Below are positions 30,947-39,922 of a stretch of DNA of 64,000 bases, piece after piece. The stretch lies in assembly GCA_037178625.1 (NCBI GenBank), contig CM074142.1, positions 1,612,001 to 1,676,000 on the forward strand, written 5' to 3'. Under the pieces are notes generated by a model. The model had not been told where the DNA came from. It saw only the letters and a program-made list of their open reading frames with translations, and did not search any database. Both the position numbers and the translations under genes were made by a program. The stretch is from Skeletonema tropicum. Lineage: Eukaryota > Bacillariophyta > Thalassiosirophyceae > Thalassiosirales > Thalassiosiraceae. Every line of letters starts with the position of its first letter. Position 1 is the stretch's first letter.

Positions 30947-32401
30947 ATGAAGCTCGCCTGCGCCTTCCTCTCCCTGACTGGAGCACTACTTGCTGCGTCT
31001 CCAGCAACAGCATTTGCACCACCAAGCGTCACTTCATCAACTACACGACTTTCATCATCCAAATCTTCACTACACATGTCCACCACCGAAGCAACAACAG
31101 CAGCGCCCAACATGCCAAGCCACTCACCCGCCACCTCCCTCCCCAATCAAATCTACAAATGGAGAGGATACGATATTCGCTACCAAGTGACCGGACCGCC
31201 CAATGCCGATCACACCTTGCTACTCGTTCATGGACTGTTTGTCAACTCGGATCATTGGAGGAAGACGCTGACGGGACTGCAGGCTCTTAGTGATGATTTG
31301 CACGGTGAAAGTGATGAAAAGAAGAAGAAGAAGAGTATTCGAATTTATGCGATTGACCTACTCGGGAGTGGATGGTCTTCCAAACCATCCACAATGGATC
31401 CAATGGCACAAGCGGTAAGTGGAGAGAATGGACGGTTTACCAATTGTGATTCTACTTGCTACCGTGAGGCAAACCCTACGTCCACCACCAACAAACAACA
31501 ACAACAACGACCAACCAAAGTACGTTCCGCAGCAACACTCCAAAATACACCATTGGGGACAGCCTCGGGTGGGAATCGATTGGCCACATCATTGGAATTA
31601 CGTCATCCATTGAGAAGTCCGTATAATTTTTATACGTGGGCGGAACAGATTGCAGATTTTACTCATGATGTGATACATTCCAATCATTGGAATGATGCTG
31701 CTGACAATAACAATGATAGTACGGATGACGAAAGTGTAGCAGCAGCAGCAGCATCTTCAGCAGCAGCAACACCAAAAGTGACACTAGTTGCCAACTCCAT
31801 TGGGACAATGTCCTCCCTCCAATCCATCCTAGACGAACCAAACTTATTCAACGGCTGTCTAGTCATCAATCCCAACTTTCGCGAATTACACATGGCCGAA
31901 GTACCCTTCTCCACCCTTACCATGCCACTAGTCCGTCAAATCCAATCGTTATTACGTAACAATGGACATGGACTGTTCGCAAGTCTTGCCAAGCCCAATA
32001 CAGTCAAGGAGATATTAAAAGAGCCATATGCTGTTGTTGATGCGGTTGATGATGAATTGGTATCGGTGTTATTGGATCCATTATTGACTGCGGGTGCAGA
32101 TGATGTAGTATTTGACACCTTGAGTTATTCCGCTGGACCATTGCCCGAACAACAATTATCCTCGAAACACTACCCCAAGGAAACATGTCCCACATGGGTG
32201 ATATATGGAGAGGCTGATCCATGGACACCCAAGAAACGTGTGGAAAATCTCAAGAATGTGGGACGTGTGGGGGATGAGTATGGGGAGAGTACGGTAGAGA
32301 GGATTGTGGGGTTGGAGGGTGTGGGGCATTGTCCTCATGATGAGAGTCCGGAGGTTGTGAATGGGTTGATTTTGGAGTTTTTGGATCGATTGAGTTGTTA
32401 A
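30947..32401 (+). CDS. Plastid-targeted alpha/beta hydrolase
   Basis: 484 residues from an ATG. The N-terminus is a signal peptide (MKLACAFLSLTGALLAASPA) followed by TAFAPP, the ASAFAP-type motif of diatom plastid import, and a Ser/Thr-rich transit region. The hydrolase core starts near residue 70 (YDIRYQVTGP): LLVHGLFVNSDHW (oxyanion region), IDLLGSGWSSKP, nucleophile elbow VANSIGTMSS with Ser at about 284, acid in YGEADPWTP at about 422 and His in EGVGHCPHDES at about 460. The layout fits chloroplast alpha/beta hydrolases related to pheophytinase and esterases; the substrate is unknown. Two inserts are low-complexity: about residues 155-205 (starting at a GTAAGT-like site at 31415, possibly a retained intron) and an Ala/Asp-rich stretch at about 250-275. 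Confidence 0.8.
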   Translation: MKLACAFLSLTGALLAASPATAFAPPSVTSSTTRLSSSKSSLHMSTTEATTAAPNMPSHSPATSLPNQIYKWRGYDIRYQVTGPPNADHTLLLVHGLFVNSDHWRKTLTGLQALSDDLHGESDEKKKKKSIRIYAIDLLGSGWSSKPSTMDPMAQAVSGENGRFTNCDSTCYREANPTSTTNKQQQQRPTKVRSAATLQNTPLGTASGGNRLATSLELRHPLRSPYNFYTWAEQIADFTHDVIHSNHWNDAADNNNDSTDDESVAAAAASSAAATPKVTLVANSIGTMSSLQSILDEPNLFNGCLVINPNFRELHMAEVPFSTLTMPLVRQIQSLLRNNGHGLFASLAKPNTVKEILKEPYAVVDAVDDELVSVLLDPLLTAGADDVVFDTLSYSAGPLPEQQLSSKHYPKETCPTWVIYGEADPWTPKKRVENLKNVGRVGDEYGESTVERIVGLEGVGHCPHDESPEVVNGLILEFLDRLSC

Positions 32402-33076
32402 TGAGAGAGAGAATGGGTCGGATTGGATTGGAAGTGTAATAATAGTAGACGAATGATGGTTATGGTATTGCATATTCATTTCCTTCTCTCGCCATAAGCA
32501 CGAAGAAGCAACGCCCCGACACTAGACACTATTGCCGAGGATTATGGTAGATACCTCATCATTGTATAACAACTTCGCTTTTGCAGCTGCTAACGCAATT
32601 TCGAATACCTTGTTTGCGACGACAATGTATTGTAGACTCATAAAAATGTCATTGATATGATCAGGATGAAATAATTTGATCGCCGAACAATGAAGTTATC
32701 ATCTGCCGCTTGGAAGGCTCGACGCTCGCAATTTTAATAATACATTGCCGATGTCATCGATGCACAAGAACAAGAATAACAAATAATCAGTCTTCGGCTC
32801 TACGTGATCCAAACAATTATCAAGTTATTGATGTGTAAGACTGTGGAGATGGGTTCATCCTGGCCACAGCAAACACAGAGCTCGCAATAGAGATACAGAA
32901 CTGACAGGTTGCTGGTTGGTAATGAATACATCAAGTTTAGCGAGCTGTTTCTATTTTGTCTGCATCTCTTTTCAACCAAGTATTGCTGAGTACATTGATA
33001 CTACGTTTGGTGTTTGTTCCCTACTTTGTTTTCTTGTTAATTCCACCACACAAGTCAACGTTTTAGCTTATTCTCT
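32402..33076. other. Intergenic, no gene seen
   Basis: Lies between the convergent ends of the hydrolase gene and the interrupted Cys-rich gene. No domain-bearing frame and no repeat of note. Confidence 0.5.
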
Positions 33077-33127
33077 TCATTTTCTCTCTGGTGCAGTGCA
33101 AGCGGCGGCACAGGTGGAATCACAGTT

Positions 33128-33385
33128 TGATGGAGACAGCACAAAAAAGGCAGTGAACTAACAGGTGAGCTACGATTTAATGGCTACATTACTAGGGTGG
33201 CGAACCGTAGCAGGAACTTGCCAGGTGGTGGTGAAAGATCTCCAAGATCTCCACTTCAACCACCACCTCGATCTCGGTGCTGTCAAGGGCTGGTGCGACT
33301 GTCGTTGCGACAGCCAGCGCGCTTTCTCCTAGGAATCCTCGGAAGAGGAGCGTGTCGGAGATAGCCATCTTCCAGGGTTCCAACA
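33128..33385 (-). repeat. 3' LTR
   Basis: 258 bp, matching the 5' LTR. The element ORF runs about 100 bp into it and stops at 33283, so the last 30 or so residues of the polyprotein are LTR-encoded. Confidence 0.9.
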
Positions 33386-36300
33386 CACCCTCTAAGCGTG
33401 CTGGGCTTCTGTGCTCGTGGCAGCGTTATTGGTGAGATAGATTCTATGTGGAGCATCCACGGTCTGACTTCTCTGTGGTGGGATGCATCGTGGTTCTTGG
33501 ATGGATAGTCGGCGAGGTTCTCCTTGCCAGGTTGCCATCGAACATCAAATTGTTTTCGCGTGACTTGATCTGTGACCCAGAAGTAGTTCTTTTCCATGGA
33601 GCGGGAGCGGTGCTTTTTGACTGTGTCATTCGCGATGCCCGTTGCTGTGGCATTGTCGCAATGGACCGGGGTTGGCGGTTGGGGATGCCCCAATTCTTCT
33701 AGGGTGAGACGTAGGACCTTGGCTTCTTTGCAATTGTGGAAGAGTCCCCCAAGTTCAGCTTCTGCCGCTGAGGCTACGACATACTTCAGAATGTTACTTA
33801 CGACATGGATGAAACCATTGATGATGATAGGTTTGTGATCCTCCGGGATGGATCCTAGGAAATGGACGCCTGCAATGCGGCTGCGTGCCCTTGGTTCGGA
33901 GAGGTAGGATGCGTCACTGTGGATGTTAAGAATCATGTTATCGTCTCCCTGCGCTAATCCTCCAAACTCTTTTCCAAAGGCTGTTTCCCACGTTTCACGG
34001 AGTTCTTCACATTTGATGACTTCTGCATACTTCCTCATTGCCTTTCCAGTGATGGGGTGAGTGACTGGGGCGCAATAGTACGTAATATCTTCGGTTGGAG
34101 CGTGTTCTAACTGGGTTGGTCGCCACAGGTTCTTCGTATGGGTGTCCATCATGGTGGCGCCAAAATATGCCAAGAAGGCATCTTGGGAGATGATGCGATG
34201 TTGCTGGACCCTCGTGTTAGGAGGGTTGGATGAAATGGGTTGGATTTCTTCAAATGCTATTCGAGTGGGTTGTCGATTACGTTTTGAACGCCGGGGTTGT
34301 TGTTTTGGTAGTTGTGTTATAGGCTTTGGAAGGGTGCCCGGGGTGTTATTGCGGGTGTGGCGTTGGTGGGTGCGTTGCTTGGTGCGGTGTACTCGTGGTG
34401 CTGTAGGATTGGTTGACGTTGTTATGGCTGGATTGTTGGGGCGGATGACTTTATTGCCACCCTCTGTTTCGGCGAACTCTGGCGTGGCTGGGCCACCCTC
34501 TGAAATGGACTTCACACCCTCTGTGGTTGGCTGGCGGATGCTGATGATCTTTTGCAAGGCTCTGGCTATTGTGGAAAGGATGGCAAAACGTTGACGTTTC
34601 GGTAAGGCTTCGGTGGTGGTAACTAACTCATCTGCGACTGCTGTGGCATGCTCGATGGGTGTGGGTGTGTAATACTGGCAATGTTGCGGGAAGAACTTGC
34701 AGGAGGCTGAAGTGCGGTATGCATTCGTATCAACAATGAAGAAACGGTAGTTGCGGTAGTGGTCCTTCGCAGGGCCCACGTACCATGCATCGGATCCTCT
34801 TGGGGCCCATGATGCTCTTGATGTTGGATGATCGTACACGACAGCTCTCGTGCCTGGTGGGGCAAGGGGGGTGCGGTTGAAATCGAAGGGCTCACCATGA
34901 AGATCTTCATATGCTGACTTGGATGGGTCTCGGCGCGACGTTCGGAGGAGATTGAGGGTGATTTCAGCTTGCTCAGTGAGTTGATCCCACAGTTGGAGGG
35001 GGAATTCACTGTCGGTACAACACAAACCACTGATGAAGTGATTCTTAAAGGTTTGGATGGCTCTTTCAGCTGCATTGACACGATGGTTGTGAGGCTCGAC
35101 GAACTGCCACTGGCAGTCATTTGTTGACAGGAATTGTTTGATTTGGGATGCTGCTTGGTTGTCGGTAACATTGAGTTTTGGTGAATATCCTCGATCTTTC
35201 AAGTATTGGAAAATTTCCTCAAATGCGCCTACTATATCCTCACTCTTGGTACTCTTGATCGGCCGGGCTAAAATGGCATTCATGTCATGGATGTAAGCGA
35301 TAAGGTAGTATAAGTTGCCTTCTAAAGACCGGTGTGGAAGGGCTCCTGTTACATCGGTGTACATAGTTCCCTCAATTTTATCCGCTAAAGCTGCATAGCA
35401 AAATACATTCAGGCTCTTCTCATCTTGGTCGCTCTGCTCCGTCTCCTCTTGTTCTTGCTGCTCCGTTGTCTCTTGATCACTCTGCTCCGTTTCCTCTTCG
35501 TCAGGTGGGATGATGGTAGGGGATGTAGTTGGTTGTTGCGGTTCATGTTGGTTGTTATTGTGGTCCTGTTCTAACTGGTGTGCGACGAGGCCTTGTAGGC
35601 GACGACGGGACATGCCCGTTGTAGTATACCTCCGCGGAGCTTTGCCTATCCCTATTGAAGGCGAGGAGAGGTTGTACTTGCTTGGTTGGGGTGGCTTTTT
35701 ACGGGTGCTGCGGAGGCCTGCGCGTGGCTTCTTCATATGGCCCTTTGCTGTTGCTGGGGAGGAGGCTAGATGTCGACGCACGTCTTTGGTACGTTGAATA
35801 TGTGGGAAGCTTTTTAGTTGATTGTTTTCAATTGCACGGAGAAGGGTGGGGATTGGTGGGCTAAATAGGCACTGATGGATGTATTTCAGGGCTTGCTGTT
35901 TCGTTGGCATGGTGTATGCATTATGTGCGGCTGCAGTTGCAGTAATTGGCTGGGTGGTAGGTGTTATGATATCAAATGCTGGTTGCATTGGCTTCTTTGA
36001 CAGGGGAAGAAGCCATAGCCCCGTTGCTGGGTGTCGCTTTCCAGTCAAAACACACCGTCCGTGGTGCAAGACACGGACTTCGTGCATGGTGAATAAGACT
36101 TGGCACCCTGCATCAACTAGTCGCCTGATGGAGATGAGCGATGCATTCGAGAATTCTGGAACGATGTGCCCGTTCTTGCAGGCTGCTGGTGGAAGGGAGG
36201 GCAAGTCAATGTCACACATGTGCGTTGATTTGCTGACTGTACCATCGGGTTGGGTAATTGCAATGGGGCTGGTTGTAGGCCGAATATTGTTGACCTCGGC

Positions 36301-36999
36301 CTCGACGATGAAGAAATGGTCCGAAGCACCTGAGTCTGCAACTGCATGGTCGGGTGGGACAAGTTTTTCTTTGCCTTGGAGACTGTTCGCTTGATGGATG
36401 GTCGATTGTCTTGATGCGGTGCGGTTGTCAGTTACGACGGTAATGTCATCGTCGTCTTCTGGTGGGGGCTGCACTGTAGCATGGAGACATTGCTGGATAT
36501 TGGAGAAAGGTTGGACTATTTTTTGGGTGGCGTACAATGAGAGAGGCTTGATGGCAAGTTTAGTTTTAACCAAGTTACATCTATTCACTGCGCTCATCCA
36601 TGTACTGGGAGCTGGAGGGGGGGCATACCGTTGTTGCCCTTGAGCCACTTGCGCACTTAGCATGGCTAGTTGCTGGGTGATTTGCTGGATGCTGTTGGCA
36701 TGCGACTGAGTGACATCGGAGATGGTGGACAGATTATTGTTGAGACCACTGATGGTGGAGTTGCAGGTTTGACCAAATGAATGGAAGGCAGTTCCCAACT
36801 CTTCTACTGTATCTACGAGGCTAACATCGTCCTCGGCCTCCGATCCTCTTCCTAATCCTACCGCTGCAGGGCCATAGTTACCTGATGTCAAAGAGGCATT
36901 GGCATTCTCCAAAAATTGTTCGTATTCAATTGTGTCGGTGATCTGGATGTCACTAAAATGACTTGTGGCCTCCTCGAGGCTGAGTTTTCTTTCGGTCAT
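33283..36999 (-). CDS. Copia-like gag-protease-integrase-RNase H ORF lacking RT
   Basis: About 1238 residues from the first ATG (MTERKLSLEE; the open frame extends to a GTG at 37023). A short gag-like region is followed by the aspartic protease motif VADSGASDHF (about 225), a basic/Gln-Glu-rich linker, and an integrase core with D in MYTDVTG, D in LNVTDNQA and E in VNAAERAIQT. The sequence then passes from GKEFGGLAQGDDN straight to MILNIHSDASYLSEP, the start of RNase H (AEAELGGLFHN, HCDNATATGIAN, ENLADYPSK). The whole reverse transcriptase that normally sits between these two points is absent, yet the frame is open. No gag zinc knuckle was seen. It is therefore probably non-autonomous and mobilised in trans by a complete relative. 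Confidence 0.85.
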   Translation of the reverse strand: MTERKLSLEEATSHFSDIQITDTIEYEQFLENANASLTSGNYGPAAVGLGRGSEAEDDVSLVDTVEELGTAFHSFGQTCNSTISGLNNNLSTISDVTQSHANSIQQITQQLAMLSAQVAQGQQRYAPPPAPSTWMSAVNRCNLVKTKLAIKPLSLYATQKIVQPFSNIQQCLHATVQPPPEDDDDITVVTDNRTASRQSTIHQANSLQGKEKLVPPDHAVADSGASDHFFIVEAEVNNIRPTTSPIAITQPDGTVSKSTHMCDIDLPSLPPAACKNGHIVPEFSNASLISIRRLVDAGCQVLFTMHEVRVLHHGRCVLTGKRHPATGLWLLPLSKKPMQPAFDIITPTTQPITATAAAHNAYTMPTKQQALKYIHQCLFSPPIPTLLRAIENNQLKSFPHIQRTKDVRRHLASSPATAKGHMKKPRAGLRSTRKKPPQPSKYNLSSPSIGIGKAPRRYTTTGMSRRRLQGLVAHQLEQDHNNNQHEPQQPTTSPTIIPPDEEETEQSDQETTEQQEQEETEQSDQDEKSLNVFCYAALADKIEGTMYTDVTGALPHRSLEGNLYYLIAYIHDMNAILARPIKSTKSEDIVGAFEEIFQYLKDRGYSPKLNVTDNQAASQIKQFLSTNDCQWQFVEPHNHRVNAAERAIQTFKNHFISGLCCTDSEFPLQLWDQLTEQAEITLNLLRTSRRDPSKSAYEDLHGEPFDFNRTPLAPPGTRAVVYDHPTSRASWAPRGSDAWYVGPAKDHYRNYRFFIVDTNAYRTSASCKFFPQHCQYYTPTPIEHATAVADELVTTTEALPKRQRFAILSTIARALQKIISIRQPTTEGVKSISEGGPATPEFAETEGGNKVIRPNNPAITTSTNPTAPRVHRTKQRTHQRHTRNNTPGTLPKPITQLPKQQPRRSKRNRQPTRIAFEEIQPISSNPPNTRVQQHRIISQDAFLAYFGATMMDTHTKNLWRPTQLEHAPTEDITYYCAPVTHPITGKAMRKYAEVIKCEELRETWETAFGKEFGGLAQGDDNMILNIHSDASYLSEPRARSRIAGVHFLGSIPEDHKPIIINGFIHVVSNILKYVVASAAEAELGGLFHNCKEAKVLRLTLEELGHPQPPTPVHCDNATATGIANDTVKKHRSRSMEKNYFWVTDQVTRKQFDVRWQPGKENLADYPSKNHDASHHREVRPWMLHIESISPITLPRAQKPSTLRGCVGTLEDGYLRHAPLPRIPRRKRAGCRNDSRTSP

Positions 37000-37445
37000 T
37001 TTGCCGGTGGGGGAGCAGCTCACGTGGGTGCTAGTCGCTGCGTGTTGCTGCGAGTGTGGGGTCCGTCTGTTAGAATAAATTAGGGGGGAGCAAGCCCTGT
37101 GTTTTTTGGGGAGTCACGAGTGGTGCGCGCCAAGAATTTTCTCAAAATTTTTTGACCATGGCCAAAATTGGCCATCGCCTGATCGGAGTAAGAAATAGGA
37201 CCCTTTGGCAGCTTATTCTCTGTTATTATTTGTTTTCATACTTTGAAACTGTTGGGGCGCATAGACGGGGGTATGGTCTATGCGCCCCAAGAGTTTGGTG
37301 GGCTCAAGTGCTCACCCTGTGGAGCTTTTGTTGCCAAACCAGCCAATAGTTTTCTTTCGGTCATTTTGCCGGTGGGGGAGCAGCTCACGTGGGTGCTAGT
37401 CGCTGCGTGTTGCTGCGAGTGTGGGGTCCGTCTGTTAGAATAAAT
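36989..37445. repeat. About 95-bp duplication in the element leader
   Basis: The segment from TTTTCTTTCGGTCATTTTGC to GTCCGTCTGTTAGAATAAAT occurs at about 36989-37080 and again at about 37351-37444. The inner copy covers the start of the ORF (MTERK), so the outer copy carries a second, out-of-context copy of the ORF start. Confidence 0.85.
37252..37290. promoter_or_regulatory. 15-bp perfect hairpin in element leader
   Basis: Arms TTGGGGCGCATAGAC (37252-37266) and its exact complement (37276-37290) around a 9-nt loop, between the 5' LTR and the ORF. It could be a dimerisation, packaging or translation-control structure of the retroelement RNA. Confidence 0.6.
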
Positions 37446-37460
37446 ATAAATGCGTAGCTC

Positions 37461-37718
37461 TGATGGAGACAGCACAAAAAAGGCAGTGAACTAACAGGTG
37501 AGCTACGATTTAATGGCTACATTACTAGGGTGGCGAACCGTAGCAGGAACTTGCCAGGTGGTGGTGAAAGATCTCCAAGATCTCCACTTCAACCACCACC
37601 TCGATCTCGGTGCTGTCAAGGGCTGGTGCGACTGTCGTTGCGACAGCCAGCGCGCTTTCTCCTAGGAATCCTCGGAAGAGGAGCGTGTCGGAGATAGCCA
37701 TCTTCCAGGGTTCCAACA
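37461..37718 (-). repeat. 5' LTR
   Basis: 258 bp, TG..CA ends, matching the 3' LTR. It is followed on the minus strand by GAGCTACGC; read with the LTR end this gives ATCAGAGC, which resembles an initiator-tRNA-Met primer site overlapping the LTR boundary. Confidence 0.9.
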
Positions 37719-38371
37719 CAGTTGCCACTTTCATCTCCAATGTAATCAAACATATCGTAGGTAGCACAAGTGTTCAAATCCTCCTCGACAGTGTCCTCTT
37801 CACCTTCAAATTCACACTTGGCCTTGGCTTCGACCGCTCCGGTCTCATCATCACATTCGCATTCACAGCAGGCAATGCAAGTGTCCGTACTAAATGCTCC
37901 ACCGTTGGGACACTCAGTCCCAGTAGCTGGGAATGTTTGTTTTGGGCAACCATTGTTTGGTGTGTGGCCATCCTTGGTTGGATGACCGTCTGGAGGTCCT
38001 GGTTGGTCTGGCTTGGCGAGGTGGCGGAGTGCTCCGTGCTCAGTAGCGGTAGCGGCATCTCCTCCAATGCTGAAGGTGAAGAAGTTGTCGAGGTGGGATC
38101 AGATATCAGAATTATTTCGGAACACAGCAACAGCAGCATCTATGTGATTGAAAAGTACACAGAAATGCATCAACGTCAACTTCATGCTTGAGTCGAGTTC
38201 GAGTTGGTCATACCACGTCGCACATGAAATGACTTAGTGGAGATTCCTTTAGGCTCACCTGAGGAGGAAGATCAAGGATGAGATAGATAGCTTCATAGTG
38301 TAAGTGCAAGTGATATCGGCTGGTGTTGAGATGATAATGCAGATGCTGTGTGACAGGATGAGTGTGTAGTT

Positions 38372-38452
38372 GTTGAGCAAAGAATTATGTTCTTCACTGT
38401 TGAGCAAAGAATTATGTTCTTCACTGTTGAGCAAAGAATTATGTTCTTCACT
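38372..38452. repeat. 27-bp tandem repeat, three exact copies
   Basis: The unit begins GTTGAGCAAAGAATTATGTT and ends CTTCACT. Because 27 is a multiple of three, any frame through it stays open; small minus-strand frames such as 38506-38255 show a nine-residue repeat (SEEHNSLLN), but nothing else supports a protein. Confidence 0.9.
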
Positions 38453-39922
38453 GCTTCTTTTTGTTCCGCTGCGACAGACAAGCTGCCTGCTGCCTGACAC
38501 CTTCACTCACGCGACACGATTGATGACGAAGACCCGGACGAAGACCCTTACAATTTGCAGTAATTTGCAAAAGCTCTGGGGCCATAAGTACTCCTAGATG
38601 ATAATGTCGCCTCTTGAGGGCCAGCTAGAGGGCAGACATACTTTAAAATAAAGTCACGAGACTCGCCGGCCACAAACATCCATGGCGGAGACGTCGAGCT
38701 CCGGAGATGAGAGGGTACTCATCATAGAAGTCATTACAGGGCACTGCAAGCTACAAGGTGCTGCGAGCAGAGGGCTAATTAAGTACCTACTTGTATCTGC
38801 TGAATATAAATGTGCGTGAATCACGAGCTAGCACGGCAATGGCTACACTGTTGTTGTATGTGGATCTTTTGCTGATGGTTAACCACAGTCTTTTAGTGCT
38901 GCCTTGAGCTCGCTCGGGCCTCTCTTCTTAGGAAGCTCGGGCTATTGGTGGGGTGCGTGAATGTTGTGCTGAATGGGTCGTACTTAGTAGGAGTAATTCT
39001 TTTTTACTGCTTCTTCTTCTTATGACCCTGTCATCTCCGTCTGCAGAGCAGTTGCCTGACACCTTCACTCACGCGACACGATTGATGATGAAGACCCGGA
39101 GAAGACCCGTGTATGCATGTAATTTGCATAAGCTCTCGGTCGGGGTCAACACTTACTGATAGTCTTCTATTTGGGGCCGATGTGACTAGAAATTGGGATT
39201 TGATCCGAATGTTATTATATTATTATGCATTCAATCCGAACAAGCGCATCTACAGATACATTCCCTCCTCTATCTTGCACGCTCGTCTTCTGCTCTTTCA
39301 TTCACGATAGCTGTCACTGTCAACTACGAAACAAAGCGGAAGAGAGGGAGAAGCAGGAAAGGTGTTTGTGTAGGGTTACTATTCCATATCGACCACTTAT
39401 GAGTGAGAAAGAGAGAAAGAAGAAAAATGGATTTCACATTTGAGGTGTAAGTAGTAGTAGGCTAGTGATGGCTATGGTATTTTGGTTGTTGTTTGTGTGA
39501 CTTGTATTGCCTGTTTCATTGAAAGTGGAGCATCCCGAAGACAGTCCCTAATCTTTGAAGTAAATATCTCTGGTCTTCGTTCCTTGGTGGCTTGGCTATC
39601 TTCGTTCATAATAATATAACAGAAATTTTAAAGTACGTCTGGACGAGGCTTGGAGGATCATACACCTCCTCTTGCTACAAGAATTGAAGCAGATCATGCT
39701 TTGTCTTGTTGGAGAACAGTCTTTGATGGGATGCAGTTGTACTCAATGCCAGACTATGTCATTGTACGCACCGAAAGAAGTCCGAATGACAAGGAATGTC
39801 ATTGATAAATTAGAGCATGCTGTCGTCGTAGATCCCAGACTTTTCCTCTTTGGCTCTAATTTGGCTCCCATGATTGTTGATTGCATACTAAGATTGAAGC
39901 ATTTTCAAACCAACCTCAACTC
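38453..39922. other. Intergenic with dispersed repeats
   Basis: No gene seen. A segment of about 95 bp (GCCTGACACCTTCACTCACG and continuing) occurs at about 38495-38590 and, diverged, at about 39050-39145. The stretch at about 38785-38900 resembles the tandem repeat at 62649-62824 (CTTGTATCTG..GTTGTTGTATGTGG). Confidence 0.55.

Larger units (their letters stand above)
33128..37718 (-). mobile_element. LTR retrotransposon with matching LTRs, RT deleted
   Basis: Bounded by 258-bp LTRs that appear identical (37718-37461 and 33385-33128) starting TGTTGGAACC and ending CTCCATCA, with the 5-bp target duplication AACTG (CAGTT on plus) at 37719-37723 and 33123-33127. One long ORF lies between. The matching LTRs indicate a recent insertion. 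It lies in the same orientation as the host gene that it interrupts. Confidence 0.9.
33077..38185 (-). pseudogene. Secreted Cys-rich host gene split by a retrotransposon
   Basis: Inferred exon 1 at 38185-38124 (MKLTLMHFCVLFNHIDAAVA, signal-like), a 54-nt intron (GTTCCG..TTCAG) and exon 2 from 38069. Exon 2 reads DGHPTKDGHTPNNGCPKQTF, TECPNGGAFSTDTCIACCEC, acidic sequence, then CATYDMFDYIGDESGN. Here the LTR element (33128-37718) is inserted. The frame resumes at 33122 and ends with a Cys-rich CDSTCAAACTAPERK and a stop at 33077. The protein has about 14 cysteines and looks secreted. As it stands the gene is broken: translation from its own start would run into the 5' LTR. The family is not recognised. 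The exon 1 splice is less certain than the rest. Confidence 0.6.

Noticed and set aside
33128..33387. 260-bp segmental duplication of a host exon
   Set aside because: TG..CA ends, the AACTG duplication and the polyprotein between the copies show they are LTRs.
37610..38191. 193-residue plus-strand frame
   Set aside because: Antisense to the Cys-rich host exon and 5' LTR; no domain and no supporting composition.
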